From Gloeocapsopsis sp. IPPAS B-1203 (GTDB taxonomy: Bacteria > Cyanobacteriota > Cyanobacteriia > Cyanobacteriales > Chroococcidiopsidaceae): a DNA stretch of 64,000 nucleotides. Shown here piece after piece: positions 45,290 through 54,189 of the stretch. The stretch covers positions 1 to 64,000 of the forward strand of contig NZ_PEIG01000023.1 in assembly GCF_002749975.1 (NCBI RefSeq), read 5' to 3'. The notes under the pieces are model-generated. The model was not told the origin of the DNA. It worked only from the letters and a program-made list of their open reading frames with translations, and ran no database searches. The first letter of the stretch is position 1; the number at the start of each line of letters is the position of its first letter. A program made the translations under genes and the position numbers.

Positions 45290-45312
45290 CCTGAAAAAAG
45301 CATAATTTTTCA
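45290..45312. repeat. Hairpin CTGAAAAA/TTTTTCAG, similar to a copy at 49590
   Basis: An 8-bp stem (45290-45297 with 45305-45312) and 7-nt loop. The flanks AATAACA..CCTGAAAA..GCA.AAT.TTTCAGTA match the sequence around 49581-49613, where the stem is 6 bp. Confidence 0.45.
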
Positions 45313-45685
45313 GTACCAACGATCCAGAATACAGAGAACCCTTCCTCTAGTGACTAATTTTGCAACAAAACGTTATGCACTGTCATAGCAGATAACAAAC
45401 TGAATGCCTCAATGTCTAATTTTCCTCATTTGGCAATTACTGCACTGCTGCTAGTTAAAGAATGCGATAGCGATTCGTGCACTCAATTTTGCCTTGTGCA
45501 GTGAACCAAAACTGAAGTCTGGTAAACGGTTTTAATCAAATAGCCACAGGCAATTACCAACATGACTTATCGAGATCAACTACTAGCTCTTCACTCCTAA
45601 GCAAAGAAGTCCTGTAAATTATTAAGAGTATCGGCAACAGCTAGCTGTCTAGAGCTGATCGCAGGTTGAAGCGAAGGTGGAGAAA

Positions 45686-47164
45686 ATGTCCATAACATCC
45701 GAAACTTCTATAGTCGGGCTGATTGTATTAGCAGCTTTCACCATATTAGGCTGGGGCTTTTATCGCGCTAGACCTTACGGCAAACTAGGAGTCATAGCTT
45801 GGTTACAGTCAGTAGTGTTAATGGCTCCTTGGCTGTTATTTTTTGGTTTATTTGCTACTGGAATTTATATCAATATTGTCGGGATCTTGTTTTTGTTAGT
45901 TGCTTCAGCCGTAGTATATATTTTTTTGGGAAGGCAATTGAGAGCAGCCGGTCAAGATGCTATCTTGCGATCGCGGGCAACTGAACGCCTTGCTAATGCA
46001 ACTCAAGACGATCAAGCATCAGATGTTCCACCACAACTACAACCTGAGGCAGTTTCAATTGCTGAAGAAGACTTGGGAGCAATACGTGGTATTTTTGGGA
46101 TCGATACTTTTTTTGCGACAGAAACCATTCCTTACCAAGAAGGAATTATCTTTAAAGGTAATCTGCGGGGAGAACCAGAAGCTGTTTTTCAGAAATTAAG
46201 CAGTAATCTACACCAGCAATTAGGCGATCGCTATCGTTTATTTTTAGTTGAGAACCTTGATGGTAGACCTGTTGTCATTGTTCTTCCTAGCCGTAACGAT
46301 CCCCAGCCTACTAACGTAGCGCAAACAATTCTAGCAGTTGTCTTACTCATCGCTACGATCGCAACCTGTCTGGAAGCCGGAGGCATTTTACTAGGCTTTG
46401 ATTTCTTGACAAATATCCAGCGATATCAAGAACCATTACCGATTGCAGCAGGTATCTTAGCAGTTTTACTAACACACGAACTCGGACATCGGTTACTCGC
46501 ACAGCGTTATCAAGTGCGGCTAAGTCCACCATTTTTTCTCCCAACTCTGCAAATTGGTGCTTTCGGTGCAATTACTCGATTTCAGTCAATCTTACCTAAC
46601 CGGACAGTATTGTTTGATGTTGCTTTTGCTGGACCTGCCTTTGGCGGCATTTTATCGTTTACTTTATTAGTTCTCGGTTTGATACTGTCTCGTCCTGAAA
46701 GTTTGTTTCAAGTGCCGACTGAGTTTTTTCAAGGGTCGATTTTAGTAGGCACAATTGCTCGTGTCATTTTAGGTTCTGCACTCCAACAGAATGTCGTCGC
46801 GGTTCACCCACTAACCGTTATTGGTTGGTTGGGTTTAGTTATTACAGCGATAAACTTGATGCCAGCAGGACAACTCGATGGTGGTCGAATTGTGCAAGCA
46901 ATTTATGGACGTAAAACTGCTGGACGCACGACGATCGCAACTTTAATTGTGTTGGCGATCGCCTCTTTTGCTAATCCTTTAGCTTTATATTGGGCAGTTG
47001 TCATTGTTTTCTTACAACGCGACTTAGAACGCCCCAGCCAAAATGAACTGAGCGAACCCGACGACGCCCGCGCCGCTTTAGGGCTATTGGCTTTATTTTT
47101 AATGGTTGCGACACTTTTACCTCTTACTCCCGCTTTAGCAGGACGCCTGGGGATCGGTGGATGA
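45686..47164 (+). CDS. Site-2 protease family (M50) membrane metalloprotease
   Basis: 492 residues with about eight hydrophobic segments. The metal-binding HELGH (274-278, in LLTHELGHRLLAQRYQVRLSPPFFLP) and a distal MPAGQLDGGRIVQAIYG motif are those of intramembrane M50 proteases, here of the cyanobacterial/chloroplast EGY-like branch. A cytoplasmic or lumenal domain of about 130 residues lies between the first two helices and the protease core. It would cleave membrane-anchored regulators; substrate unknown. The ATG at 45686 follows GGTGGAG. Confidence 0.9.
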   Translation: MSITSETSIVGLIVLAAFTILGWGFYRARPYGKLGVIAWLQSVVLMAPWLLFFGLFATGIYINIVGILFLLVASAVVYIFLGRQLRAAGQDAILRSRATERLANATQDDQASDVPPQLQPEAVSIAEEDLGAIRGIFGIDTFFATETIPYQEGIIFKGNLRGEPEAVFQKLSSNLHQQLGDRYRLFLVENLDGRPVVIVLPSRNDPQPTNVAQTILAVVLLIATIATCLEAGGILLGFDFLTNIQRYQEPLPIAAGILAVLLTHELGHRLLAQRYQVRLSPPFFLPTLQIGAFGAITRFQSILPNRTVLFDVAFAGPAFGGILSFTLLVLGLILSRPESLFQVPTEFFQGSILVGTIARVILGSALQQNVVAVHPLTVIGWLGLVITAINLMPAGQLDGGRIVQAIYGRKTAGRTTIATLIVLAIASFANPLALYWAVVIVFLQRDLERPSQNELSEPDDARAALGLLALFLMVATLLPLTPALAGRLGIGG

Positions 47165-47175
47165 GGGAAGAAAAA

Positions 47176-47290
47176 GTGTTGAGTTTTGAATGTTGAGTGT
47201 TGAGTTTAAGAGAGTTATGAGTGTTAAGTGTTGAGTTAAATCCGGCACCTTTGGAAAGCGAACAATTCAAAATTCAAAACTCAAAATTCA
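47176..47290. repeat. GTTGAGT-type short repeats
   Basis: GTGTTGAGTTTTGAATGTTG (47175 on), GTGTTGAGTTTAAGAGAGTT (47201 on) and GTGTTAAGTGTTGAGTTAAA form a tandem array, then AATTCAAAATTCAAAACTC. It overlaps the 3' end of the convergent DUF187-type gene. Confidence 0.7.
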
Positions 47291-47293
47291 AAA

Positions 47294-48514
47294 CTAGTTA
47301 CTCTTCCACCCCTTGTAAATATTTGGTCGCGGTGTTGCGGCTGAGAAAAGTCTTTGGAAGACAGATTGGCGATCGCTTGATTTTTCCTGAGAAAGATTCC
47401 ACAAAGTTTCATAAAAGAAGAAGGAAACTCCGGCAAATTTGTGTCGGCGCACTTCTGTAACTTGCTCTTGAACCTGCTTGATGGGAACATGACGATTTTT
47501 CAGCCCACTTAAAATTCCCACACCAACTGGGATGTGTCGTTGCGCAGCAACGACTTCTGGATACTGTAGTTCACTAATAAAAACATTAATATCGTTACGA
47601 TATACCTGCAAGATCAGTTCTTCAATGAATCCTTTGCGTTCCCATTTTTCCCAGTCTGCTAGAAATAAGTCATAAGAAACTCGTTGTGGATTTGGGGATA
47701 CAGAAATTAAGCAATTCTGCTTCCTAGCCTTGATGGTATGAAACACTCGTTGCATGTAGTTTGTAATTTTGTCAGCGCGCCAACGAACCCACTCTGCATC
47801 TTGGGGATCGCTGGGAGGACTTTGTCCTTGGTGTTCTTTTTGGTAGAGAGCTACAGTGTAAGCATCGTAGCCAAACTCTGAGGGTAAACCAAAGTGATCG
47901 TCAAATTGAATGCCATCTACATCGTAATTACCAACAATTTCGACAATTAAGTCCAAAATAAACTGCTGTACATCTGGGCGAAAAGGATTTAACCAGACGC
48001 GCTCGTGCGTTCCCTCTTGCCAAATTTTACTGCCATCGCGGCGACTCGTAAGCCACTGGGGATGACGTTGAGCAAGTAATGAGTCAGCCGGTGCCATAAA
48101 GCCAAATTCAAACCAAGGAATCGCTGCCATCCCTTTTCGATGCGCTTGCTGTACGATTTCATTCAAAACATCGCGTCTTTGTAGCCCTGGTGTGGGATCG
48201 AGCGATCGCCCAATGACACGTTGCGCAACTCGACTAGGATAAAGTGTGTAGCCCCAATTCCACACAGTAGGATAGAGCGTATTGAAATTAAGTTGATGCA
48301 GACGCCCAATTGCGTTTTTGAGGCGATCGCTCTCAAATAAAACATCACTATCTATATTTGTTAACCAAACACCTCGCAACTCAGCCGCAGAATGAGTGCG
48401 AGTGCTAGCAACAGTCTTTTGATGGAATGTAGGAGTAAGTATTAAAGTAACGGTCAAGCTCACAATACACAGTAAGACACATAAATATTGCGAGCGATGG
48501 TACAACTTAAACAT
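47294..48514 (-). CDS. GH10-like family (DUF187/GHL10) secreted glycosidase
   Basis: 406 residues. An N-terminal hydrophobic segment (about 8-27) serves as a signal or anchor. The domain begins at AAELRGVWLTNIDSDVLFESDRLKNAIGRLHQLNFNTLYPTVWNWGYTLYPS and contains the catalytic-like YDVDGIQFDDHFGLPSEFGYD and FLADWEKWERKGFIEELILQVYRND. This family (glycosyl hydrolase-like 10) acts on unknown polysaccharides, often envelope glycans. It would act outside the cell. It ends close to a short-repeat array. Confidence 0.88.
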   Translation of the reverse strand: MFKLYHRSQYLCVLLCIVSLTVTLILTPTFHQKTVASTRTHSAAELRGVWLTNIDSDVLFESDRLKNAIGRLHQLNFNTLYPTVWNWGYTLYPSRVAQRVIGRSLDPTPGLQRRDVLNEIVQQAHRKGMAAIPWFEFGFMAPADSLLAQRHPQWLTSRRDGSKIWQEGTHERVWLNPFRPDVQQFILDLIVEIVGNYDVDGIQFDDHFGLPSEFGYDAYTVALYQKEHQGQSPPSDPQDAEWVRWRADKITNYMQRVFHTIKARKQNCLISVSPNPQRVSYDLFLADWEKWERKGFIEELILQVYRNDINVFISELQYPEVVAAQRHIPVGVGILSGLKNRHVPIKQVQEQVTEVRRHKFAGVSFFFYETLWNLSQEKSSDRQSVFQRLFSAATPRPNIYKGWKSN

Positions 48515-50348
48515 TTTTCAATTGATATCAGTAGATAAGCATAATGAGTCACACTTGATTCATTGCTGCCACGCGCTTTCAAGTTAGGGTTTGTGACGAC
48601 ACATGAAAATGACAAGCCTATTGTCTTTAATGCCTGAAGTATACAAGGGTTGAGTTCTTAAAAATACACAGCCAAGCGCAGTTAAAGATAACTGCGTGTG
48701 CTGAGTTGGAGAATCTCTGGCATAGTACTGAGTACCTTATTTACCTAGCTTTACTTAAGTTAATTTATCTACAGTTCTTTACAATCTTTATCTTTCTTAA
48801 TAAAATGCGAGTTTTTAGCAAGCTTTTCATTGTAGCTGTCACAGCTATAGAGCAAAAACCAAATGAATTAACAGCGATAAATAGACTGTAATTAGCTACA
48901 AGCCCTGCACCTGCTACTTTTATTCTGTTACTCAAAATTAAATGAGTGAAAACTACTACTCAATTTGAAGCTAACTGGTGTGTTGAGCACAACTTATTGC
49001 TGCTTGCTTACTACTGCCTTGATAATAGTACTACTTAAAAGTAACTCTCTATACACTAATCCAGAGCAAATCTTTTAAAATTTGTTTTTTTTTAACTTAT
49101 TTTTAACAAAATTAGGTAAGATAGTTTTGTAATCGCAATCAGGTTTTTCCGTTACAAGATATTAATCAGAGACTTTTCTTTGAGAAAAGTATTATCTTGC
49201 CTTCATAAAATCTTTAAACGCAACTTCATCAAAACTTTAAATAGTGCTTTGAAACTGGCTGCATAAATATCTACACTGGTGCTGAGAAGTTCATATAGTT
49301 TTTAAAATTAAGTTTTTTCTCATCAAACTTAATTTTGAAGCTAAGTCAATCAAAAAAGTACTATGAGAATTACAGATGTTAGATATACAAGGGAATTTAT
49401 TTCTCACGATCAAGAAACAACTTTTAAAAAAGAAAAATATAGCAGGCTTTTCTGGGCAAATGCCGCTATTTGTACAGAACGGAAGCGAGTTTTGTACTTA
49501 AATAAAAAAGAGTTATTGAATACAAGAAGATTTTTGTATAGTAGAATACAGATTTTTTAGTGTTGGTATGTACATACTGTAAATAACACCTGAAAAAAAC
49601 AGAATATTTCAGTATATTTCCTGCCTACAAAAAAACTAAGTCCTAACTGCTAGACAGTTTACCCAGCGTTTTTACGCTGTGGGTTGTTGAAGAAGACACC
49701 ATTAGAGTGCACTTAAACAACCCTAGTTAAGAGGGATAGATCTGCGTAAATTTAACTTAGGATGCAAAAATTTTGATTTCTTTTAGTGCGTTGCAAGTTA
49801 TTAAAAACAATAAATTAAGGGGTAGTTTTTAACAACTAGTTGCGGCAGAAAGTAAGTTCTAAGTAATATCTGGGTATACCGAGTTCTTATTTTAAGATTG
49901 CGATCGCAAACAGAATTCATAGGTAACGTATTCGGAAGATGGTAAGAATACGTATTGACAGCAGCTTCCTTATAAGGATTTGTTGTAATTATAGTGAGCA
50001 GCAAAAGTAAGGGTCTAAGTTCTAGTTCTTTACTTGAGGTTTTTATGTAAATTTTGTATAAAAAATTAAGCTATCTATCTTAGTTAAATGACGACCGCAA
50101 AATTTATTTTTATGTGATTTTGCATAACCTGATTACTTCCAGTTAAATTGATATTTTTTGCTAAATTAATGCTGTAATTTTCCATATTTCCTGGAAATTC
50201 TTTCTTGGTATTGAAGTAGTATAAAGAGCGAAGAATAAAAAACATTCATTGTTGCTTATTTAATTGTGAGGTGGTGTGAAGTTTGGTGTTGAGCTTGCAG
50301 TATAAAAATCAGTTTTTCTAGAGCAGTAGTTGTTATAAGAGGTTTCTA
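48515..50348. other. 1.83-kb gene-poor region carrying structured RNA element A
   Basis: No convincing gene. The region is very AT-rich, with T-runs (49080-49093). Short frames at 48706, 49363 and 49801 lack ribosome-binding sites or recognisable sequence. The notable content is the hairpin element at 49661-49761 and a partial copy of the 45290 hairpin at 49581-49613. Confidence 0.6.
49661..49761 (+). ncRNA. Candidate structured RNA element, copy A
   Basis: Hairpin 1: CAGCGT (49664-49669), TTTT, ACGCTG (49674-49679). Hairpin 2: GGGTTGTT (49681-49688) pairs with AACAACCC (49716-49723), enclosing GAAGAAGACACC...GAGTGCACTT. Hairpin 3: CCTAGTTAA (49722-49730) with TTAACTTAGG (49752-49761). A second copy with compensatory substitutions lies at 52471. 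Function unknown; strand chosen from copy B, which precedes a plus-strand operon. Confidence 0.5.
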
Positions 50349-50765
50349 ATGCCTGGCAAACGTAGTAGTCGTAAAAATGTACCACGCTTTTATTGCCCGT
50401 ACTGCGAGCGGCGATTGTGGCGTTTAGGCAGCCCAAAATATTTTTTATTTTATACAGGAGCATTAGAGATCCAACAAAATGTAGCAAATATGCCACGTCA
50501 AAGTGCAATTGAGTTAGCCGCGAAAGGTGTATACGTTGATAATAATGTCTGGATTGAAGAGTTTTTGTGTGGCGAACACGGCAAGTTATGGATGAAACTC
50601 TGTAGAAAGCCTGATGGTAAATTAAATGTCTCACTAGCAACTAACCAAGATTGGCGAAAAACAACTCGAACAATTAATCCAGAAACACCTAATCCTTCTG
50701 TTGGTGAGTTTACTTACCGTATGAGTCGTCAGGCTTCAGCAAAACTGATTTACACCAGAGATTAA
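50349..50765 (+). CDS. Conserved zinc-ribbon-like hypothetical protein
   Basis: 138 residues. Near the N terminus PRFYCPYCERRLWRLG has a Cys-x-x-Cys pair (about 16-19), and FLCGEHGKLWMKLCRKPDG provides further Cys/His candidates (about 77-90), suggesting a zinc-ribbon. The rest (LATNQDWRKTTRTINPETPNPSVGEFTYRMSRQAS) is basic, consistent with nucleic-acid binding. Family not named. It is preceded by the AT-rich region holding element A and followed by a gene on the other strand. Confidence 0.8.
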   Translation: MPGKRSSRKNVPRFYCPYCERRLWRLGSPKYFLFYTGALEIQQNVANMPRQSAIELAAKGVYVDNNVWIEEFLCGEHGKLWMKLCRKPDGKLNVSLATNQDWRKTTRTINPETPNPSVGEFTYRMSRQASAKLIYTRD

Positions 50766-50823
50766 ACTTTCTATTCATTTGGTAAAAACGCAAATTTCAA
50801 ATCAATGAATAACACAATTTATT

Positions 50824-51726
50824 TTAGCGATTTCGTGAATGATGCAATTGATACAGTCGGTGAGCATTGTGAAACCATTCATAAAGTGAAGTCAGGCGAT
50901 TTTGCTGTGATGCTAAGCTTGAACTACTAAAGTTATTGCGGTGCACTATTTCTTCTAAAAAACTTTGGGTAGTATGTAGGCAAAGATGGGAAGTATCTCG
51001 CAGGCGTGTAAAGTTAATACATAGGTTGTCTGGGTTACTAGCATGAGTAAGAGAAGGTTGAGCATAATTGAGGTAGAGATCTAACCAACTTGCTGGTGTA
51101 ACTTTCGAGCTAAACTGCCGAGCTGGATTGCAAATAAAACTGAATCCTAGAAGTTCTGCACGCTTGTTTGTCGTATCTGCTGTGGAAAAACCCCATTTTT
51201 TTTGTTTTGCACCTGATGAGTATCGAGTAGGATATTCTTGGTGTGTCGAGACAAAAATCTCTAGTTTTTCTTTTAGCTTTAGCAACTCTATGTGTTTAGG
51301 AGACTCTTTTAGCTCCTCTTTAACGTCAACCAAGAGGGAGCAAGCTTGCTCAATTGAAGTAGAAATGTATTCATAAAACAGAGCTTGATCTGCTTCCTCC
51401 AGCAAATACATCAGCGTAATAGTAGCTTCACATAACTGTTCTACCAAAAAATTAATTCCGATTTGATCTTGTTGGTATATTTCCAGTAGAACGTAGGAAT
51501 AGTAGTGGCTACATACTTTGGAGTACAGCCCTAAGATAGCCGAGCTAAAAGGCTCGTCTGTAAAACCTTGAATTGCTCTGACGGCTGACTGAAGTTGTGC
51601 CAAGTACTGGTGTAGCGTTTGGGCAGTTCTCAGAAAGGCATCAGCAAAAGCTTGCTCAGAACTCTCAAGCGAGTCTAAGTTCGGCAAATAAAATTGAACT
51701 TGATTAGATGGCAGTTTTGTATTCAT
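50824..51726 (-). CDS. Helical hypothetical protein, DUF5677-like
   Basis: 300 residues from the ATG at 51726. Strongly helical, with sequence (YSKVCSHYYSYVLLEIYQQDQIGINFLVEQLCEATITLMYLLEEAD, later RAELLGFSFICNPARQFSSKVTPASWLDLYLNYAQPSLTHA) resembling DUF5677-type proteins. No catalytic motif, signal peptide or membrane helix is evident. Function unknown. It is convergent with the zinc-ribbon gene across 58 bp. Confidence 0.75.
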   Translation of the reverse strand: MNTKLPSNQVQFYLPNLDSLESSEQAFADAFLRTAQTLHQYLAQLQSAVRAIQGFTDEPFSSAILGLYSKVCSHYYSYVLLEIYQQDQIGINFLVEQLCEATITLMYLLEEADQALFYEYISTSIEQACSLLVDVKEELKESPKHIELLKLKEKLEIFVSTHQEYPTRYSSGAKQKKWGFSTADTTNKRAELLGFSFICNPARQFSSKVTPASWLDLYLNYAQPSLTHASNPDNLCINFTRLRDTSHLCLHTTQSFLEEIVHRNNFSSSSLASQQNRLTSLYEWFHNAHRLYQLHHSRNR

Positions 51727-52470
51727 CAAAGCCACAACTCAGCTACTTTACATTCTGTGCAGCACACGCCAAAGATGATATGAGGGGGAGACGATCCCGC
51801 CTTTGATCAGGATCACATCTTGTCGTTAACAAAGATCACATGAGGACAAATCTACAGACTTAATTGGTCAAAGCTTAGTTCACAAATGTGAAGTTTGAAA
51901 TGTACAACATTTAGACAACGGATAGGGCTATCCCTCTTAAATACATTAGCTCTATTAGTATCTTACCTAAGATAGGCGACAAGCAGAAAACTTAAAGTAA
52001 TTTACTGCTACTTAGTTAGGTCTCTCTTTTACGATCAACCAGTTTTATGTTCTTTAACTTCTATCAAAAGATAGGTATAGCGTTCAGCCAAAACCTCTCT
52101 GGATAAAAAGGCCTTAGCTACCAATTCTATTACGCTACGCCAACGATATTTGAGTTCATTTTCAAGTATTCTTCTGATAAGTATTGTGACCTAAGTACAA
52201 ATTCAAGGTGACATCTTGCATTTTGTCTTTGGGCTTGTTTCCTTTTCCTCTATGACTATGGTAGGCAACTTAAATGCTCAAGAGCTTATCACTAGACCGA
52301 AACTTCGTCAAATAAATAATGAACAATTAATGATTGAGTTCTGGAATTTTAAGTAAAGTTTGGTTTTTTGTAGCATGACATACAGCATACTAAGTATTAA
52401 ACGTATATAATTTCGACTTAGAATTTAAAGTTGGAAAGGGTAGTAAATACCCTAATATGTATAAGAACTG

Positions 52471-52559
52471 CCAGCGGAGCATCTACGTTGTGGCCTGTTG
52501 AAGAAGACACCAAGAGTGCACTTAAGCAGACCAAGTCAACGGAAAAAGTGTGACTTTTT
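52471..52559 (+). ncRNA. Candidate structured RNA element, copy B
   Basis: Hairpin 1: CAGCG (52472-52476) with CGTTG (52486-52490), a G-U replacing the G-C of copy A. Hairpin 2: GGCCTGTT (52492-52499) with the segment AAGCAGACC (52524-52532), enclosing GAAGAAGACACCAAGAGTGCACTT. Hairpin 3: AAAAAGT (52543-52549), GTG, ACTTTTT (52553-52559), which could end a short transcript. It lies 240 bp upstream of the exopolysaccharide operon. Confidence 0.55.
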
Positions 52560-52634
52560 GAGTCAACGTTTGTTTCAAACAAATAAACTAGGACTGTCTC
52601 ACCTGACTGGAGAGCTTTCCGGTGACAAATAGAT

Positions 52635-52648
52635 AATTGAATTCAATT
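52635..52648. promoter_or_regulatory. Perfect palindrome AATTGAATTCAATT
   Basis: 14-bp self-complementary sequence between RNA element B and the leader terminator. A possible protein-binding site. Confidence 0.35.
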
Positions 52649-52668
52649 GTCATAGCACTTATCAATAG

Positions 52669-52701
52669 CCCATGACCTATAAAATGTGAGGTCATGGGTT
52701 T
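52669..52701 (+). terminator. Leader terminator (possible attenuator) before the exopolysaccharide operon
   Basis: CCCATGACCT (52669-52678) and AGGTCATGGG (52689-52698) form a perfect 10-bp stem with a 10-nt loop, followed by TTTCTTGCTTG. No plus-strand gene ends upstream, so a transcript ending here must start in the leader; read-through would enter the operon at 52800. Confidence 0.72.
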
Positions 52702-52799
52702 CTTGCTTGTTCAGAACAGTTGCCGCGTTGATTGCTAGCGGCTTCCTGCTGGCGCATTAACACAGACAACGAAACGATAGGAACTCGGAACCCTTTTTC

Positions 52800-52982
52800 A
52801 TGTATATAGATGTGTCAAACAAACAGAAGCAGTGGATTACTTTTAAAGTTTCAGAAATGGAAATGAGCGCACTAGAAGCTTATTGCCAACGAACAGAAAG
52901 AACAAAAACAGATGTTTTACGAGAACTCATCCGTAAGTTGCCAACTTACACAAATTCATCAAACCGAAACATCTTGCAGTAA
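52800..52982 (+). CDS. Ribbon-helix-helix (CopG-like) small protein
   Basis: 60 residues. WITFKVSEMEMSALEAYCQRTERTKTDVLRELIRKLP has the ribbon-helix-helix layout: a short strand, helix A, and helix B starting TKTDVLRELIR. Such proteins bind DNA as dimers through the beta strands. It lies directly after the terminator leader and 175 bp before the first glycosyltransferase, so it may regulate the operon (inference). Confidence 0.8.
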   Translation: MYIDVSNKQKQWITFKVSEMEMSALEAYCQRTERTKTDVLRELIRKLPTYTNSSNRNILQ

Positions 52983-53157
52983 GTCGTGAGCAAGTGGATC
53001 GCATTACCGTATGAATACGGCAAAATGTTGTCACTTTTTCTTAATGGGTCACATCAAAGCATGAAGTTATCTTCAGCATTGCTGTGTGAGAACTTTGTAT
53101 TCGCTAAACGCTTACACAAAAATACTGCCTGCCTCTATTCATATTGCGGGTAAGACA

Positions 53158-54177
53158 ATGACTCAAACACTTCAACAACAATCAACACCTTCTAGCATTG
53201 ACAAGACACCGCTGGTAAGTGTCATTATAAACAACTACAACTACGGTCGATTCTTAAATCAAGCCATTGAAAGTGTTTTACACCAGACGTATCAAAACTG
53301 GGAATTGATCGTTGTTGATGATGAGTCAACAGACAATTCTCGTGAAATTATAGAAGCTTACACAGAAAACCTCACAGCTATCTTTCAAAAGAACGCTGGA
53401 CAAGGGGAGGCATTAAACACTGGCATTGCTCATGCGCACGGAGAAATAATTTGTTTTCTCGATGCTGATGACTACTTTCATCAAGACAAACTGATGAAGG
53501 TTGTTGCAGGCTTTTACGAACATCCAGAATGGGTTCAAATTTCCCACTGTTGGACGTCTGTAGACACAGATGGGCTACCTATTGGTCAAGGTTCTACCTT
53601 GCTTAACCAAGGAGATGTGCGCCCTTTGTTATTGCGATGGGGAAGATATGCAATGGGAATTACCTCTGGACTTGCATATCGCCGTGCTGCATTGCAAAAA
53701 GCACTACCTATTCCTACTCGAAAAGCTGCAGCAGCGGATACATATTTAACTGTGGTTGTTCCTTTTTATGGTGAGGTGGGCTGTATCAACGAACCGTTGA
53801 TGTTTTATCGAATACACGGTAACAACAAACAAGCTCGCAATGACAATTTGTCGTATTTAATTCAGGAAAGAGAAGATACAGCCAATTTTATTAATCAGGC
53901 ATCTGCAAACGTAGGGTTAGCTGACCGGTTGAATATGCGACAGGATGTAGACTACCGCACGCTCACAGCACTACAGCAGGGTAATGTTCCTTGGGCAGAA
54001 AAAATGGAGATTATTTGGCTTTCATGGCGAGAAAGCATGGAGATTGGGCGGAGCGCTAAGGATACCCTAGAACGATTGTTACGGCGTGGCATTTGTACTC
54101 TATTTCCTTCTGAAGGTAGAGCAGTTCTGCGTTTAGGACTGCGTGGCTACTTGCGTTTCAAGTTATTCGGTCAATAG
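53158..54177 (+). CDS. Glycosyltransferase family 2
   Basis: 339 residues. GT-A fold: PLVSVIINNYNYGRFLNQAIESVLHQTYQNWELIVVDDESTDNS (about 20-65), then FQKNAGQGEALNTGIAHAHGEIICFLDADDYFHQDKL with the DxD (DADD) metal site, and a Trp-rich helical C-terminal region. It transfers a sugar from a nucleotide donor. An upstream GTG at 53086 opens the frame but the ATG at 53158 fits the family start. It is 12 bp upstream of the Wzc-like gene. Confidence 0.92.
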   Translation: MTQTLQQQSTPSSIDKTPLVSVIINNYNYGRFLNQAIESVLHQTYQNWELIVVDDESTDNSREIIEAYTENLTAIFQKNAGQGEALNTGIAHAHGEIICFLDADDYFHQDKLMKVVAGFYEHPEWVQISHCWTSVDTDGLPIGQGSTLLNQGDVRPLLLRWGRYAMGITSGLAYRRAALQKALPIPTRKAAAADTYLTVVVPFYGEVGCINEPLMFYRIHGNNKQARNDNLSYLIQEREDTANFINQASANVGLADRLNMRQDVDYRTLTALQQGNVPWAEKMEIIWLSWRESMEIGRSAKDTLERLLRRGICTLFPSEGRAVLRLGLRGYLRFKLFGQ

Positions 54178-54189
54178 CTGAGAAAGAAT

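Larger units (their letters stand above)
44602..45685. other. 1.08-kb gene-poor spacer
   Basis: Between the divergent SBP and M50 genes. No convincing gene; AT-rich. It contains the 16-bp perfect palindrome TGTATATATATATACA at 44903-44918, about 300 bp upstream of the SBP gene and loosely similar to the GntR sites, and a CTGAAAAA/TTTTTCAG hairpin at 45290-45312. Confidence 0.55.
51727..52799. other. 1.07-kb leader region of the exopolysaccharide operon
   Basis: No gene seen between the divergent helical protein gene and the ribbon-helix-helix gene. It holds GGATAGGGCTATCC (51920-51933), hairpin AGGGTA/TACCCT near 52438-52452, structured RNA copy B (52471-52559), palindrome AATTGAATTCAATT (52635-52648) and a strong terminator (52669-52701) 100 bp before the first gene. 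Confidence 0.65.

Noticed and set aside
45101-45319. 72-codon minus-strand frame in the 45-kb spacer
   Set aside because: No ribosome-binding site, Lys/Asn-rich composition like the surrounding AT-rich DNA, and no recognisable motif.
48706-49560. Short frames at 48706-48891 and 49363-49560
   Set aside because: Non-ATG start or no ribosome-binding sequence; low-complexity products in AT-rich spacer.
49661-52559. Idea that the duplicated hairpin element is a CRISPR unit or insertion-sequence end
   Set aside because: Only two copies, no spacers of equal length, no transposase and no target duplication; stems are conserved rather than sequence.
52471-52701. Idea that the leader is a known c-di-GMP or guanidine riboswitch
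   Set aside because: The conserved core sequences of those classes are not seen; only generic hairpins and a terminator are.
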